From Coprobacter fastidiosus (lineage in GTDB: Bacteria > Bacteroidota > Bacteroidia > Bacteroidales > Coprobacteraceae), in contig NZ_AP028032.1 of NCBI RefSeq assembly GCF_030296935.1, positions 930,001-994,000 of the forward strand: a stretch of DNA of 64,000 bases, given 5' to 3'. A program made the translations under genes and the position numbers. The notes beneath the pieces are model-generated. The model did no database searches. It was not told where the DNA came from and worked only from the letters and a program-made list of their open reading frames with translations. Each line of letters opens with the position of its first letter. Within the stretch, counting starts at the first letter, position 1. Below, in pieces: positions 1 to 8,853 of this stretch.

Positions 1-976
1 CAAAATCTTTATATCGACGACTTATATTCTTTGTATCCTGTTCAAAATCATAACTTTCTATATTTTGAGCTGAAAACGAAAGAACCGCACCGAAAAGACA
101 AATCAGCCATGAAAGTTGCATCCATAATAAAAACAACGGTAAAAATGCAAAACTTCCGTAAATAGCATTATACTTCGACACCCATATTTGCCCGCTGATA
201 TACAAAAACTGGAAAATCTGAAAAGCCGTACCGCAAATAATACCAGCAATAAAAGCGTTCCAGAATTTAACTTTTGTATTGGGCACCAAAACATATATTC
301 CTGTAAACAATAAACAGGTCAAGAAATAGGGACTAAACGAAATTAGATTTCTTACCAAAGGACTTATAAAATATAAATACGCATTGCTGTCAATACCCGT
401 AGATATAAACAAAGATATACCACTGGAAGCTATCATCAAGACCGGAAGTAAAACAAACATCGAAGTATAATCGGTAATTTTACGATAAAAAGAACGATTT
501 TTCTTTACCTGCCATATATCATTCAACGTACTTTCTACAGTACCCATCAGGCTTATTACCGTCCAAAGTAAAAAGATAATACCGATTCCGACAAATACTC
601 CGCTTTTAGCCTGCGTCAAATAGGCATCGACGAATGAAAGAGCATGTGCAAGCGCTTCCTTTTGAGCTGGAAAATAATCGAACAATTGACTTTGCACAAT
701 ATTTTGAAAACCAAAACCTTTAGCTATGGCAAACATTAAGGCTAAAGCCGGAACGACAGCTAATAATGTGCTATAGGTAAGTGCCGATGCTTTTGACTGA
801 AGGTCATCTTCTCGAAACCGACGTACTGAAATAAATATAGTCTTTGCCAGATTGATCAACCTACGACGCAACCCCGAAACATCATTCCCGGTAATACGCC
901 ACATATCTTCAAATATAAATTTCGATGCGGTGCGAAAGAATGTTACAATCCGGAGTACTATATTATTTTTCGCCAT
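1..976 (-). CDS. YihY/BrkB-family inner membrane protein (partial, 3' end outside window)
   Basis: The reading frame is open from an ATG at 976 (minus strand) to the left edge of the window, so the C terminus is missing. After a short basic N-terminal region the protein reads RRFREDDLQSKASALTYS and then a chain of hydrophobic segments (for example LLAVVPALALMFAIA and VGIGIIFLLWTVISLMG). This is the signature of the YihY/virulence-factor-BrkB family (UPF0761), formerly mis-called RNase BN. These are multi-pass inner membrane proteins; their substrate is not established. The next feature upstream is the RNase P RNA gene on the same strand, whose 3' end lies about 30 bases before the start codon. 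The family assignment is firm; the biological role is unknown. Confidence 0.85.
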   Translation of the reverse strand, partial: MAKNNIVLRIVTFFRTASKFIFEDMWRITGNDVSGLRRRLINLAKTIFISVRRFREDDLQSKASALTYSTLLAVVPALALMFAIAKGFGFQNIVQSQLFDYFPAQKEALAHALSFVDAYLTQAKSGVFVGIGIIFLLWTVISLMGTVESTLNDIWQVKKNRSFYRKITDYTSMFVLLPVLMIASSGISLFISTGIDSNAYLYFISPLVRNLISFSPYFLTCLLFTGIYVLVPNTKVKFWNAFIAGIICGTAFQIFQFLYISGQIWVSKYNAIYGSFAFLPLFLLWMQLSWLICLFGAVLSFSAQNIESYDFEQDTKNISRRYKDF

Positions 977-1005
977 ATTTACAACAATCATTGAATAAAA
1001 AATAC

Positions 1006-1343
1006 AGCAGAACGATAAGCCGGGTTCTGTACCTTAAAAAAGGCGTCTGTCATTTATCTTATCTTTATGTCGCCATAAAGCTTTAGCGGTTTACCCCCCG
1101 ACATTGGACGAGCAGCCCTACTGCGTCGGTATACATAACCTTACAACCCATAAGACGTACGGCTTTTCGTGTCACCACGAAAACCGGTGAGCTCTTGCCT
1201 CACCTTTTCACCCTTGCTGCAAGCAGCGGTTATTTTCTGTTACGTTACTCTACTCTCACGAATAGCTTCCCGTTAGGAAATATGGTGCTCTATGTTGCCC
1301 GGACTTTCCTCACATGTTTCCATGAGCGACAGACTGTCCTGCT
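1006..1343 (-). ncRNA. rnpB: RNase P RNA (class A)
   Basis: Read on the minus strand, the region begins AGCAGGACAGTCTGTCGC, carries the hallmark P4 strand GAGGAAAGTCCGGGC, and ends with CCGGCTTATCGTTCTGCT. The first and last bases (AGCAG/CTGCT) pair as helix P1. These are the conserved landmarks of the catalytic RNA of RNase P, which matures tRNA 5' ends. The ends were set by the P1 pairing and are accurate to a few bases. A Bacteroidales promoter ends 11 bases upstream of the predicted 5' end. The length (about 338 nt) is normal for class A. A plus-strand open frame at 1195-1425 is a shadow of this RNA. Confidence 0.95.
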
Positions 1344-1354
1344 GTATATACTTG

Positions 1355-1386
1355 CAAAGATAATCGATTACCGGCGGTTATCCAAA
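1355..1386 (-). promoter_or_regulatory. Bacteroidales-type promoter of rnpB
   Basis: On the minus strand a TTTG at 1386-1383 is followed after 20 bases by TATCTTTG at 1362-1355. This matches the Bacteroidota -33 (TTTG) and -7 (TAnnTTTG) consensus with normal spacing. The predicted RNase P RNA 5' end lies 11 bases further on. Confidence 0.75.
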
Positions 1387-1480
1387 CTGCTGCCCGACAA
1401 AAAGAACAATCTTGTGCGATTATAACATTATTATAGAGATGATTGTTTTCATCTATCAGACTTTATGTCAGTTATATCGG

Positions 1481-1488
1481 TAACTTTG
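1481..1488 (+). promoter_or_regulatory. Possible -7 box for the HtrA gene
   Basis: TAACTTTG fits the TAnnTTTG -7 consensus, but there is no clear -33 box and it would give a 5' leader of about 145 bases. The rest of the interval between rnpB and the protease gene (1387-1639) shows no other feature I can support. Confidence 0.35.
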
Positions 1489-1639
1489 TCGGTTTTCCAG
1501 ACAATGGTCAGTTAACCCCTGTTAATCACCTAAGAGAGCTATTAAAAGTTTCTAAAAAGAAACAGAGAGAGAAATAACCGCACGGATATTGTATTAAATT
1601 TAACGACTCAAACATTTAAAAACAGAGATTTATTAACAA

Positions 1640-3160
1640 ATGAATAACAGAAACGTCATGGAAAATTTCAGCAAAAAACTTATCAGTTTTGCACTCGTGG
1701 CTCTCGTTAGTTCCGGAGTATCCATTGGTGCTTACTCCTTTCTAAACCGCTCGAAATCAATAAGCGATAACGCTATTGAGGAAGCCGGAAGCAAATACGC
1801 CAAACCCGTAGCTTTTACTCCGGTTTCAAACCGTCCGGCTATTGAAACCGATTTTACAAAAGCGGCGGCCAGTACAGTAAATGCCGTTGTCAGTATAAAA
1901 TCTACGACATCTGCCAAACAACAACAGCAAGGAATGATGCAAGATCCTTTCTTTGAATTCTTTTTCGGACAAAGAGGGGGTGGAAATATGAAACCTCAAC
2001 CTCGTGTAGGAATGGGATCGGGAGTAATCCTCACCCCTGATGGTTATATTGTAACGAACAACCATGTAATTGAAGGCGCGGATATATTAGAGGTAACTTT
2101 AAATGATAAAAGATCTTTCAATGCTAAAATCATAGGAACAGACCCAAGTACCGATTTGGCTTTAATCAAAATCGAAGCAAAAGATCTTCCGACATTACCT
2201 TTCGGAGATTCGGACAAACTACAAGTCGGAGAATGGGTCCTGGCTGTCGGAAATCCATTCCAGCTCTACTCTACTGTTACAGCCGGTATTGTAAGTGCCA
2301 AAGCTCGTAGCTTAGGTATGATCAGTACAGGGAAAACCATGGGTATAGAATCTTTTATACAGACTGATGCAGCAGTAAATCCGGGTAATAGCGGAGGCGC
2401 TCTTGTAAATACAAATGGAGAATTAGTCGGTATAAACACAGCTATTTATTCCGAAACAGGAGCTTATTCTGGATATTCTTTTGCTATTCCGACAAGTATA
2501 GTAAGCAAAGTAATTACCGACTTGAAACAATATGGAACAGTACAACGTGCCGTGCTTGGAGTTATCATCCGCGATATTAATTCAGATCTCGCAAAAGAAA
2601 AAGACATTCAGATACAAGATGGTATTTATATAGAAGAAGTCAGCGACCGTAGTGCCGCCATGGAAGCCGGAATAAAGAAAGGAGACATTATCATTGCAAT
2701 CAACGATGTACCTGTAAAAACTGCTTCTGCATTACAGGAACAGGTAAACCGTTATCGCCCCGGTGATAAAATAAAAGTAACAATTCACAGAGGAAAAGAT
2801 ACTAAAACGCTTTCGGTTACGTTAAAGAATAATCAAGGCAATACCGAAATTACCAAAACAAAAGGTATCGAGAGTCTTGGAGCAGCTTTCAAAGAGTTGA
2901 AAGATAATACTAAACGGGAACTAAATATCAGTTCTGGAGTTCAAGTTGTCGGTATCAAAGCCGGAAAATTCCAAAGAGCCGGTATTCGCGACGGATTTAT
3001 TATTCTTAATATCAACGGTGTCAACGTAAAATCAGTCGATACGATCGAAAGTATTTTCAATGACATCATGAAAGGAAACAGCAGAGATAAAGTCATGTTC
3101 ATCACCGGTATATATCCGAATGGGAAAACTGGATATTATGCTGTAGATCTTTCGGAATAA
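1640..3160 (+). CDS. HtrA/DegP-family periplasmic serine protease (Do-like)
   Basis: A 506-residue member of the HtrA/DegP/DegQ family, envelope proteases and chaperones that degrade misfolded periplasmic proteins. A signal peptide or anchor spans about residues 12-36 (SKKLISFALVALVSSGVSIG). The trypsin-like domain contains the full catalytic triad: His142 in NNHVIEG, Asp172 in STDLALIK and Ser251 in GNSGGAL. A Gln/Gly-rich segment at about 95-125 corresponds to the regulatory LA loop. Two PDZ domains follow, at about 300-390 and 415-500. An in-frame ATG at 1658 (MENFSKK) is a plausible alternative start, because it would place the signal peptide in the usual position. A terminator follows. 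The gene stands alone. Confidence 0.93.
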   Translation: MNNRNVMENFSKKLISFALVALVSSGVSIGAYSFLNRSKSISDNAIEEAGSKYAKPVAFTPVSNRPAIETDFTKAAASTVNAVVSIKSTTSAKQQQQGMMQDPFFEFFFGQRGGGNMKPQPRVGMGSGVILTPDGYIVTNNHVIEGADILEVTLNDKRSFNAKIIGTDPSTDLALIKIEAKDLPTLPFGDSDKLQVGEWVLAVGNPFQLYSTVTAGIVSAKARSLGMISTGKTMGIESFIQTDAAVNPGNSGGALVNTNGELVGINTAIYSETGAYSGYSFAIPTSIVSKVITDLKQYGTVQRAVLGVIIRDINSDLAKEKDIQIQDGIYIEEVSDRSAAMEAGIKKGDIIIAINDVPVKTASALQEQVNRYRPGDKIKVTIHRGKDTKTLSVTLKNNQGNTEITKTKGIESLGAAFKELKDNTKRELNISSGVQVVGIKAGKFQRAGIRDGFIILNINGVNVKSVDTIESIFNDIMKGNSRDKVMFITGIYPNGKTGYYAVDLSE

Positions 3161-3182
3161 AGCATAGTTCTTAAATCAAATC

Positions 3183-3231
3183 ATAAAAGCACAATTTACT
3201 GTAATTAAATTTGCAGAATTGTGCTTTTATC
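3183..3231 (+). terminator. Intrinsic terminator after htrA
   Basis: The inverted repeat ATAAAAGCACAATT (3183-3196) / AATTGTGCTTTTAT (3217-3230) forms a 14-bp stem. The A- and T-rich flanks make it a plausible terminator, possibly in both directions. Confidence 0.6.
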
Positions 3232-3356
3232 TTGGCAAATGGCAAAGAAGATTAATATCGGAAACAAATTATTTCCACCGTACGTTTTGCGAATAGCCAA
3301 TATGGAAGAAAAGAGTTAGGACAAAATGGAACAAAGTTCTTTTCTTAACCGTAAGG

Positions 3357-3387
3357 TTTGAGAATTTGTAAAAAAACATTATATTTG
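3357..3387 (+). promoter_or_regulatory. Promoter of rpoD
   Basis: TTTG (3357-3360), 19 bases, then TATATTTG (3380-3387): a full match to the Bacteroidota housekeeping promoter. It lies inside the longer open frame that starts at 3358, so translation must begin downstream, at the ATG at 3412. Confidence 0.8.
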
Positions 3388-3411
3388 CACTCCAAATTTC
3401 TAATCTGCAGG

Positions 3412-4272
3412 ATGAGACAATTAAAGATCACAAAATCAATTACCAACAGGGAGAGCGCTTCGCTTGACAAGTACCTTCAGGAAATCGGACGAGAAGACCT
3501 GATTACTGTCGAAGAAGAAGTTGAACTTGCCCAGCGCATAAAAAAAGGAGATCGGGTTGCTTTAGAAAAACTAACCCGCGCCAATCTGCGTTTTGTCGTT
3601 TCTGTCGCCAAGCAATATCAAAACCAAGGATTAAGTCTTCCCGACCTGATCAACGAAGGAAATTTGGGTTTGATAAAGGCCGCTGAAAAATTTGACGAAA
3701 CCAGAGGTTTTAAATTTATCTCTTATGCTGTGTGGTGGATACGTCAATCGATTCTTCAGGCTTTAGCAGAACAATCTCGTATCGTACGTCTTCCTCTCAA
3801 TCAAGTAGGATCGCTGAATAAAATCAGCAAAGCCTTTTCTAAATTTGAACAGGAAAACGAACGTCGTCCTTCTCCGGAAGAATTAGCAGATGAATTGGAT
3901 ATCCCCGTAGACAAAATTTCGGATACAATGAAAGTTTCCGGACGTCACATTTCTGTTGACGCCCCATTTGTCGAAGGAGAAGACAACAGTCTGTTAGACG
4001 TGCTTATCAACGATGATTCGCCTATTGCCGACCGGTCATTGATCAATGAGTCCCTCGCTAAAGAAATAGATCGAGCATTAGCTACATTAACCGAAAGAGA
4101 AAGTGATATTATCAAAATGTTTTTCGGTATCGGATGTCAAGAAATGACATTGGAAGAAATCGGCGACAAATTCGGCCTCACCAGAGAGCGCGTACGCCAG
4201 ATCAAAGAAAAAGCCATAAGAAGATTGAGACAAAGTTCTCGTAGCAAACTGCTTAAAACCTACTTAGGATAA
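3412..4272 (+). CDS. rpoD: Primary sigma factor, RpoD/SigA type
   Basis: 286 residues from the ATG at 3412 ([11 protein letters not shown]). This start is chosen because the promoter -7 box at 3380-3387 excludes the upstream alternative. The protein has region 1.2 ([20 protein letters not shown]), region 2 with the -10 recognition and core-binding helices ([32 protein letters not shown]), region 3, and region 4 with the helix-turn-helix ([21 protein letters not shown]). It lacks the long N-terminal region 1.1 of E. coli RpoD, as is normal in Bacteroidota. It directs RNA polymerase to the TAnnTTTG/TTTG promoters noted across this window. It is monocistronic and followed by a strong terminator. 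Confidence 0.96.
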   Translation: MRQLKITKSITNRESASLDKYLQEIGREDLITVEEEVELAQRIKKGDRVALEKLTRANLRFVVSVAKQYQNQGLSLPDLINEGNLGLIKAAEKFDETRGFKFISYAVWWIRQSILQALAEQSRIVRLPLNQVGSLNKISKAFSKFEQENERRPSPEELADELDIPVDKISDTMKVSGRHISVDAPFVEGEDNSLLDVLINDDSPIADRSLINESLAKEIDRALATLTERESDIIKMFFGIGCQEMTLEEIGDKFGLTRERVRQIKEKAIRRLRQSSRSKLLKTYLG

Positions 4273-4297
4273 GACAAGAAAGAGTGATCCTAAAAAA

Positions 4298-4339
4298 CAA
4301 AGAGTGCATTCGGACAATTAACTCCGAATCACTCTTTTT
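4298..4339 (+). terminator. Intrinsic terminator after rpoD
   Basis: The stem CAAAGAGTGCATTCGGA pairs imperfectly with TCCGAATCACTCTTT, followed directly by a T run. Confidence 0.8.
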
Positions 4340-4362
4340 CGTTTGATCTAAAAACCAATACC

Positions 4363-4962
4363 ATGTCTAAAAAAAATTATTTGCTATTCATTCTCACTAT
4401 TACCGCAATTTTATATTCCTCAGTCACCAACGCTCAAGAAGTAAAAGAGAGGGCGATGGTTGTCTATTCTAAAAAAACAAAAGAACACTCTAAAGCAAAA
4501 ACATTCGCAGCATTTACCGATTTCGGAACTTCCCTCTTCATGAGACAAGATCCGGCATATCCCGATTTATCCGAGTGTAATGCCAGCTTAGATTTAGATA
4601 TATCATACGGTTATTTTATCAATAGCTATTTCTACATAGGACCAGGCGCAGGAATACGAGCTTACTTCAGAGAAAATTTTACAATGTTCCCCATATTCGG
4701 AGAATTAAGAGGATGTTGGAAACGGACATTTATATATGGCAAAGGAGGATTCAGTTTATCTACTTCAGGGAACAATGACAGAGGAGGAGCATATGCCTCG
4801 ATCGGTTTAGGAGTAAATTTCATATCTAAAACAAAATACAAGCTGTTTCTCAGCATGGGCTATGAATTTCAAGATCACAGACGTAAAGATACCTGCGTAT
4901 TACGGAAAGAAATATTAACCGGAAAGAATGGCTTAGCCATTCGCATTGGCACACAATTCTAA
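4363..4962 (+). CDS. Small outer-membrane beta-barrel-like protein
   Basis: 199 residues with a clear signal peptide (hydrophobic LLFILTITAILYSSVTNA, cleavage before QE at about residue 25). The mature part alternates aromatic and glycine residues (YGYFINSYFYIGPGAGI, YGKGGFSLSTSGNNDRGGAYASIGLGVNF) and ends in an aromatic residue (IRIGTQF), which is how small outer membrane beta-barrels look. I do not recognise a named family. It may be a structural or surface barrel of 8-10 strands; that is inference. It starts shortly after the rpoD terminator and has no operon partner, since the leucine operon has its own promoter downstream. Confidence 0.7.
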   Translation: MSKKNYLLFILTITAILYSSVTNAQEVKERAMVVYSKKTKEHSKAKTFAAFTDFGTSLFMRQDPAYPDLSECNASLDLDISYGYFINSYFYIGPGAGIRAYFRENFTMFPIFGELRGCWKRTFIYGKGGFSLSTSGNNDRGGAYASIGLGVNFISKTKYKLFLSMGYEFQDHRRKDTCVLRKEILTGKNGLAIRIGTQF

Positions 4963-5055
4963 AAAAATAAAGCAGCAATTAATTACAAATCAAAAGAATC
5001 ACATCTTTACAAATTATATTCTATAAGATTTATATAGAAAAAAAATTCATTTTGT

Positions 5056-5086
5056 TTTGAATATTAAAAAAGCATTTCTATATTTG
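5056..5086 (+). promoter_or_regulatory. Promoter of the leucine operon
   Basis: TTTG (5056-5059), 19 bases, then TATATTTG (5079-5086): a full-consensus Bacteroidota promoter. Transcription should start near 5091-5095, giving a leader of over 200 bases that holds the leader peptide and attenuator. Confidence 0.8.
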
Positions 5087-5136
5087 CAACCGAAAACGAA
5101 GGTATAAATATTTTTCAAATAAACATAAAACTTAAT

Positions 5137-5208
5137 ATGAAGCCGTTTGCAATTCTACTACTAGGTTTACAGATTATTATTCTATTGAGAACAATTAATA
5201 GGAAGTGA
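5137..5208 (+). CDS. Leu/Ile-rich leader peptide of the leucine operon
   Basis: A 23-codon frame beginning ATG AAG CCG at 5137 and ending TGA at 5208. Of its 23 residues six are Leu and five are Ile, concentrated in ILLLGLQIIILL; four of the six Leu codons are CTA. It lies between the operon promoter and a terminator hairpin, and its stop codon sits inside the 5' strand of the alternative hairpin. This is the arrangement of classical amino acid attenuators such as trpL and leuL. Ribosome stalling at Leu or Ile codons when those aminoacyl-tRNAs are scarce would change downstream folding. It is too short for routine gene callers. Function is inferred from sequence and context. Confidence 0.8.
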   Translation: MKPFAILLLGLQIIILLRTINRK

Positions 5209-5277
5209 GCCAGTGTACAATAATATAAAGAGATAAATATAAAACCTTTCTCACTTCCGGTGTTGAAAGGTTTTTTT
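5201..5277 (+). promoter_or_regulatory. Transcription attenuator of the leucine operon
   Basis: Terminator: AAACCTTTC (5242-5250), a 14-base loop, GAAAGGTTT (5265-5273), with a T run at 5271-5277. Alternative pairing: GGAAGTGAG (5201-5209), overlapping the leader stop codon, is exactly complementary to CTCACTTCC (5250-5258), which occupies the terminator loop and the last base of its 5' arm. The two structures compete. How stalling selects between them is inference: a ribosome reaching the stop codon covers 5201-5209 and frees the terminator, while a ribosome stalled on the Leu/Ile codons leaves 5201-5209 free to pair. Confidence 0.78.
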
Positions 5278-5308
5278 ATATAGAAAAATAAAGATAAGAA
5301 ATAAAATT

Positions 5309-6805
5309 ATGTCTGACAGATTATTCATTTTTGACACTACATTGCGAGACGGAGAACAAGTTCCCGGCTGCCAATTGAATACCGTAGAAAAAATTCAGGT
5401 AGCTAAAGCTCTCGAAGGGCTAGGTGTTGATGTTATCGAAGCCGGGTTTCCGGTATCCAGTCCGGGAGATTTCAACTCGGTAGTAGAAATCTCTAAAGCA
5501 GTAACGTGGCCTACCATTTGTGCTCTGACACGAGCAGTAGAAAATGATATAAAAGTGGCCGCAGAAGCATTAAAATATGCCAAACACGGACGAATACATA
5601 CCGGAATAGGTACATCTGATTATCATATCAAATACAAATTCAATTCCACTCGGGAAGAAATCATCGAACGTGCTGTATCGGCGGTCAAATATGCAAAAAA
5701 ATTTGTAGAAGATGTCCAATTCTACGCAGAAGATGCCGGACGCACAGACAATGAATATTTAGCCCGAGTCATAGAAGCTGTAATAAAAGCCGGCGCTACG
5801 GTAGTAAATATACCGGATACTACAGGATATTGCCTTCCGGATGAATTCGGGCGCAAAATACGTTTCTTAAAAGAAAATGTAGAAGGAATCGATAAAGTAA
5901 CCATAGCTACCCACTGTCATAATGATCTGGGAATGGCCACGGCAAATACAATTTCAGGAATACTGAATGGGGCAAGACAAGCTGAAGTTACTATAAATGG
6001 TATCGGAGAGCGTGCCGGAAATACATCTTTAGAAGAAGTTGCCATGATTTTTAAGAGCCATCACGATCTCAATATAGAAACTAATATCAATACACAAAAA
6101 ATATATGGCATAAGTCGTATGGTTTCTAGTTTGATGAATATGCCGGTGCAACCGAACAAAGCTATTGTAGGACGCAACGCATTTGCCCACTCTTCGGGAA
6201 TACATCAAGATGGAGTCTTGAAAAACCGCGAAAGTTATGAAATCATCGATCCTAAAGATGTCGGAATAGACGAAAATTCAATCGTATTGACTGCCCGTAG
6301 CGGACGAGCAGCATTAAAACATCGCCTTCACATTCTCGGAGTCGAACTCGACAAAGAAAAGCTAGACAAGGCATATAGCGATTTTCTGAAACTTGCCGAT
6401 CGCAAAAAAGACATAAATGATGATGACATATTGATGCTTGTAGGAAAAGACCGCTCGGCAAATGCCCGCATCGCAATCGACTATTTGCAGGTAACTTCCG
6501 GTATCGGCATGCGCCCCGTCGCCAGTATCGGCTTAAATATCGCCGGAGAGAAATTCGAAGCGGCAGCTTCCGGTAATGGACCCGTAGATGCAGCAATAAA
6601 TGCGGTAAAACAAATAATTCACCGTAAAATGACCGTACAAGAATTCTTAATTCAAGCTATCACAAAGGGAAGTGACGATGTCGGAAAAGTGCATATAACA
6701 GTTTCTTATGAAGGAGTACACTATTATGGTTTCTCAGCCAATACAGATATTGTAGCAGCATCTGTCGAGGCATTTATCGACGCTATTAATAAATTTATCG
6801 TTTAA
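5309..6805 (+). CDS. leuA: 2-isopropylmalate synthase
   Basis: 498 residues. It condenses acetyl-CoA with 2-oxoisovalerate, the first committed step to leucine. The N-terminal HMGL-like TIM barrel opens with [12 protein letters not shown] and contains the metal-binding pair in [11 protein letters not shown]. The [13 protein letters not shown] and HSSGIHQDG motifs follow. The C-terminal third (about 390-498) is the LeuA regulatory domain that binds leucine in this family. It is the first structural gene of a five-gene operon, 31 bases beyond the attenuator and 18 bases before leuC. Control is expected at two levels: attenuation of transcription and leucine feedback on the enzyme. The paralogue at 8854 differs in the substrate-binding region. 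Confidence 0.95.
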   Translation: MSDRLFIFDTTLRDGEQVPGCQLNTVEKIQVAKALEGLGVDVIEAGFPVSSPGDFNSVVEISKAVTWPTICALTRAVENDIKVAAEALKYAKHGRIHTGIGTSDYHIKYKFNSTREEIIERAVSAVKYAKKFVEDVQFYAEDAGRTDNEYLARVIEAVIKAGATVVNIPDTTGYCLPDEFGRKIRFLKENVEGIDKVTIATHCHNDLGMATANTISGILNGARQAEVTINGIGERAGNTSLEEVAMIFKSHHDLNIETNINTQKIYGISRMVSSLMNMPVQPNKAIVGRNAFAHSSGIHQDGVLKNRESYEIIDPKDVGIDENSIVLTARSGRAALKHRLHILGVELDKEKLDKAYSDFLKLADRKKDINDDDILMLVGKDRSANARIAIDYLQVTSGIGMRPVASIGLNIAGEKFEAAASGNGPVDAAINAVKQIIHRKMTVQEFLIQAITKGSDDVGKVHITVSYEGVHYYGFSANTDIVAASVEAFIDAINKFIV

Positions 6806-6823
6806 TAAACAACATCATTTATC

Positions 6824-8227
6824 ATGTCTAAAAAAACATTATTCGACAAAATTTGGGATGCACATGTAGTTTCTACTATACAAGGCGGACCCACACAATT
6901 ATACATCGACAGACATTATTGTCATGAGGTGACCAGCCCTCAAGCATTTAACGGTTTGCGAGAACGTGGATTGAAAGTATTCCGTCCCGACCGTACGACT
7001 TGTTCACCTGATCACAATATACCGACATTGAACCAAGACAAACCGATTGCAGACCCCATATCCCGAAACCAAGTAGAAGCATTAAGTAGAAACGCTAAGG
7101 AATTCGGTATTACTCTATACGGACTCGGACACGAAAAGAATGGAATTATTCATGTTATAGGACCGGAAAACGGACTGACACAACCGGGAATGACCATTGT
7201 CTGCGGGGACAGCCACACATCTACTCACGGAGCTTTCGGAGCTATTGCATTCGGAATCGGGACAAGCGAAGTCGAGATGGTTCTGGCCACACAATGTATT
7301 TTGCAGCCTAAACCCAAAAGAATGAGAATCACTATTAACGGAAAACTTGGAAAAGGGGTTACGGCAAAGGATATAGCTCTATATGTAATTTCCCGAATGA
7401 CTACAGGCGGCGCAACCGGTTATTTTGTAGAATTTGCCGGAGAGGCGATTCGCTCACTGAGTATGGAAGGGCGCATGACAGTATGTAACCTAAGTATTGA
7501 AATGGGTGCAAGAGGCGGAATGATCGCCCCAGATGAAACGACATTCGCTTATGTCAAAGATAAAGAATTTGCCCCTAAAGGAGAAGAGTGGGAAAAAGCG
7601 CTGAAACAGTGGAAAGAATTGTATAGTGATGCCGATGCTGTATTTGATAAAGAGGTATTCTTCGACGCTTCGGATATTGCACCTCGTATTACTTACGGGA
7701 CAAATCCCGGAATGGGAATGGGAATACACGACACGATTCCGGCATTAGAACAGATTGATGAAGCCGGTAAAATATCTTTTATCAAGTCCTTAAATTACAT
7801 GGGATTCAAACCCGGTGAAAAATTAGAAGGGAAAACGATCGATTATGTATTTCTCGGTAGTTGTACAAACGGACGTATCGAAGATTTCCGAACCTTTGCC
7901 GAATTTGTAAAAGGACATAAAAAGGCTGATCATGTAGTCGCATGGTTAGTACCCGGTTCTTGGGCGGTAGAAAAACAAATCAGGAAAGAAGGATTGGATA
8001 AAATCTTAACAGAAGCGGGATTTGAACTTCGTCAGCCCGGATGCTCTGCTTGTCTCGCAATGAATGACGATAAAGTTCCTTCCGGAAAATATGCCGTATC
8101 CACATCTAACCGAAATTTCGAAGGGAGACAAGGTCCAGGTTCACGAACGATTTTGGCAGGACCTCTTGTCGCTGCTGCCGCTGCCATTACAGGGAAAATT
8201 ACCGATCCCCGAAATTTTATGCAATAA
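6824..8227 (+). CDS. leuC: 3-isopropylmalate dehydratase, large subunit
   Basis: 467 residues, the usual LeuC length. With LeuD it isomerises 2-isopropylmalate to 3-isopropylmalate through a [4Fe-4S] cluster. Aconitase-family features are visible: [13 protein letters not shown], the cluster cysteines in [13 protein letters not shown] and in [12 protein letters not shown], and the active-site segment [12 protein letters not shown]. It is encoded between leuA and leuD with short spacers, consistent with co-transcription and stoichiometric assembly of the heterodimer. Confidence 0.96.
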   Translation: MSKKTLFDKIWDAHVVSTIQGGPTQLYIDRHYCHEVTSPQAFNGLRERGLKVFRPDRTTCSPDHNIPTLNQDKPIADPISRNQVEALSRNAKEFGITLYGLGHEKNGIIHVIGPENGLTQPGMTIVCGDSHTSTHGAFGAIAFGIGTSEVEMVLATQCILQPKPKRMRITINGKLGKGVTAKDIALYVISRMTTGGATGYFVEFAGEAIRSLSMEGRMTVCNLSIEMGARGGMIAPDETTFAYVKDKEFAPKGEEWEKALKQWKELYSDADAVFDKEVFFDASDIAPRITYGTNPGMGMGIHDTIPALEQIDEAGKISFIKSLNYMGFKPGEKLEGKTIDYVFLGSCTNGRIEDFRTFAEFVKGHKKADHVVAWLVPGSWAVEKQIRKEGLDKILTEAGFELRQPGCSACLAMNDDKVPSGKYAVSTSNRNFEGRQGPGSRTILAGPLVAAAAAITGKITDPRNFMQ

Positions 8228-8257
8228 TTATTATATAATCTTTTAGAAATAAAAAAT

Positions 8258-8851
8258 ATGACCGATAAATTTAAAACTCTGACCTCTACCTGTATCCCAC
8301 TTCCTATGGAAAATGTCGATACAGACCAGATTATACCTGCCCGTTTTTTAAAAGCAACTACCCGAGAGGGTTTCGGCGATAACCTATTCAGAGACTGGCG
8401 CTACGATAAAGAAGGAAATCCTATTCCCGGATTTGTATTAAACGATCCCACTTACTCAGGCACTGTTTTGGTTGCGGGAAAAAATTTCGGAAGCGGATCG
8501 AGTCGAGAACATGCCGCATGGGCTGTTGCCGGATATGGATTCAAAGTTGTCGTTTCAAGTTTTTTTGCCGATATTTTTAAAAACAATGCATTAAACAACT
8601 GTGTTCTTCCGGTCGTGGTTTCTGAGAATTTTCTATCAGATCTGTTCGGAGCAATCGCCTCCGACCCGAAAACCACAGTCACAGTAGATCTGGAAAATCA
8701 GTTAATTACGAACAACTACAATGGCTCTCAAGAATCATTCGAAATAAATCCTTATAAAAAAGATTGCCTGCTTAACGGATATGATGATATAGACTATTTA
8801 TTAAGCAGAAAGGATAGAATAGAAGCGTGGGAAAAGTCTCAAAACAGATAA
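8258..8851 (+). CDS. leuD: 3-isopropylmalate dehydratase, small subunit
   Basis: 197 residues. This is the swivel domain that completes the active site of LeuC. The family motif [13 protein letters not shown] lies at about residues 70-82, and the N terminus has the typical [15 protein letters not shown]. It starts 30 bases after leuC and ends 2 bases before the most likely start of the next gene, so translational coupling is possible. Confidence 0.95.
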   Translation: MTDKFKTLTSTCIPLPMENVDTDQIIPARFLKATTREGFGDNLFRDWRYDKEGNPIPGFVLNDPTYSGTVLVAGKNFGSGSSREHAAWAVAGYGFKVVVSSFFADIFKNNALNNCVLPVVVSENFLSDLFGAIASDPKTTVTVDLENQLITNNYNGSQESFEINPYKKDCLLNGYDDIDYLLSRKDRIEAWEKSQNR

Positions 8852-8853
8852 AT

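Noticed and set aside
1-976. RNase BN for the YihY-like protein
   Set aside because: That name was a historical misassignment; the protein is a multi-pass membrane protein with no nuclease motif.
1195-1425. 76-codon plus-strand open frame
   Set aside because: It lies inside and upstream of the RNase P RNA gene on the opposite strand and overlaps its promoter.
3358-3411. Longer N terminus for the sigma factor
   Set aside because: The extra codons overlap the promoter -7 box, so they cannot be in the mRNA.
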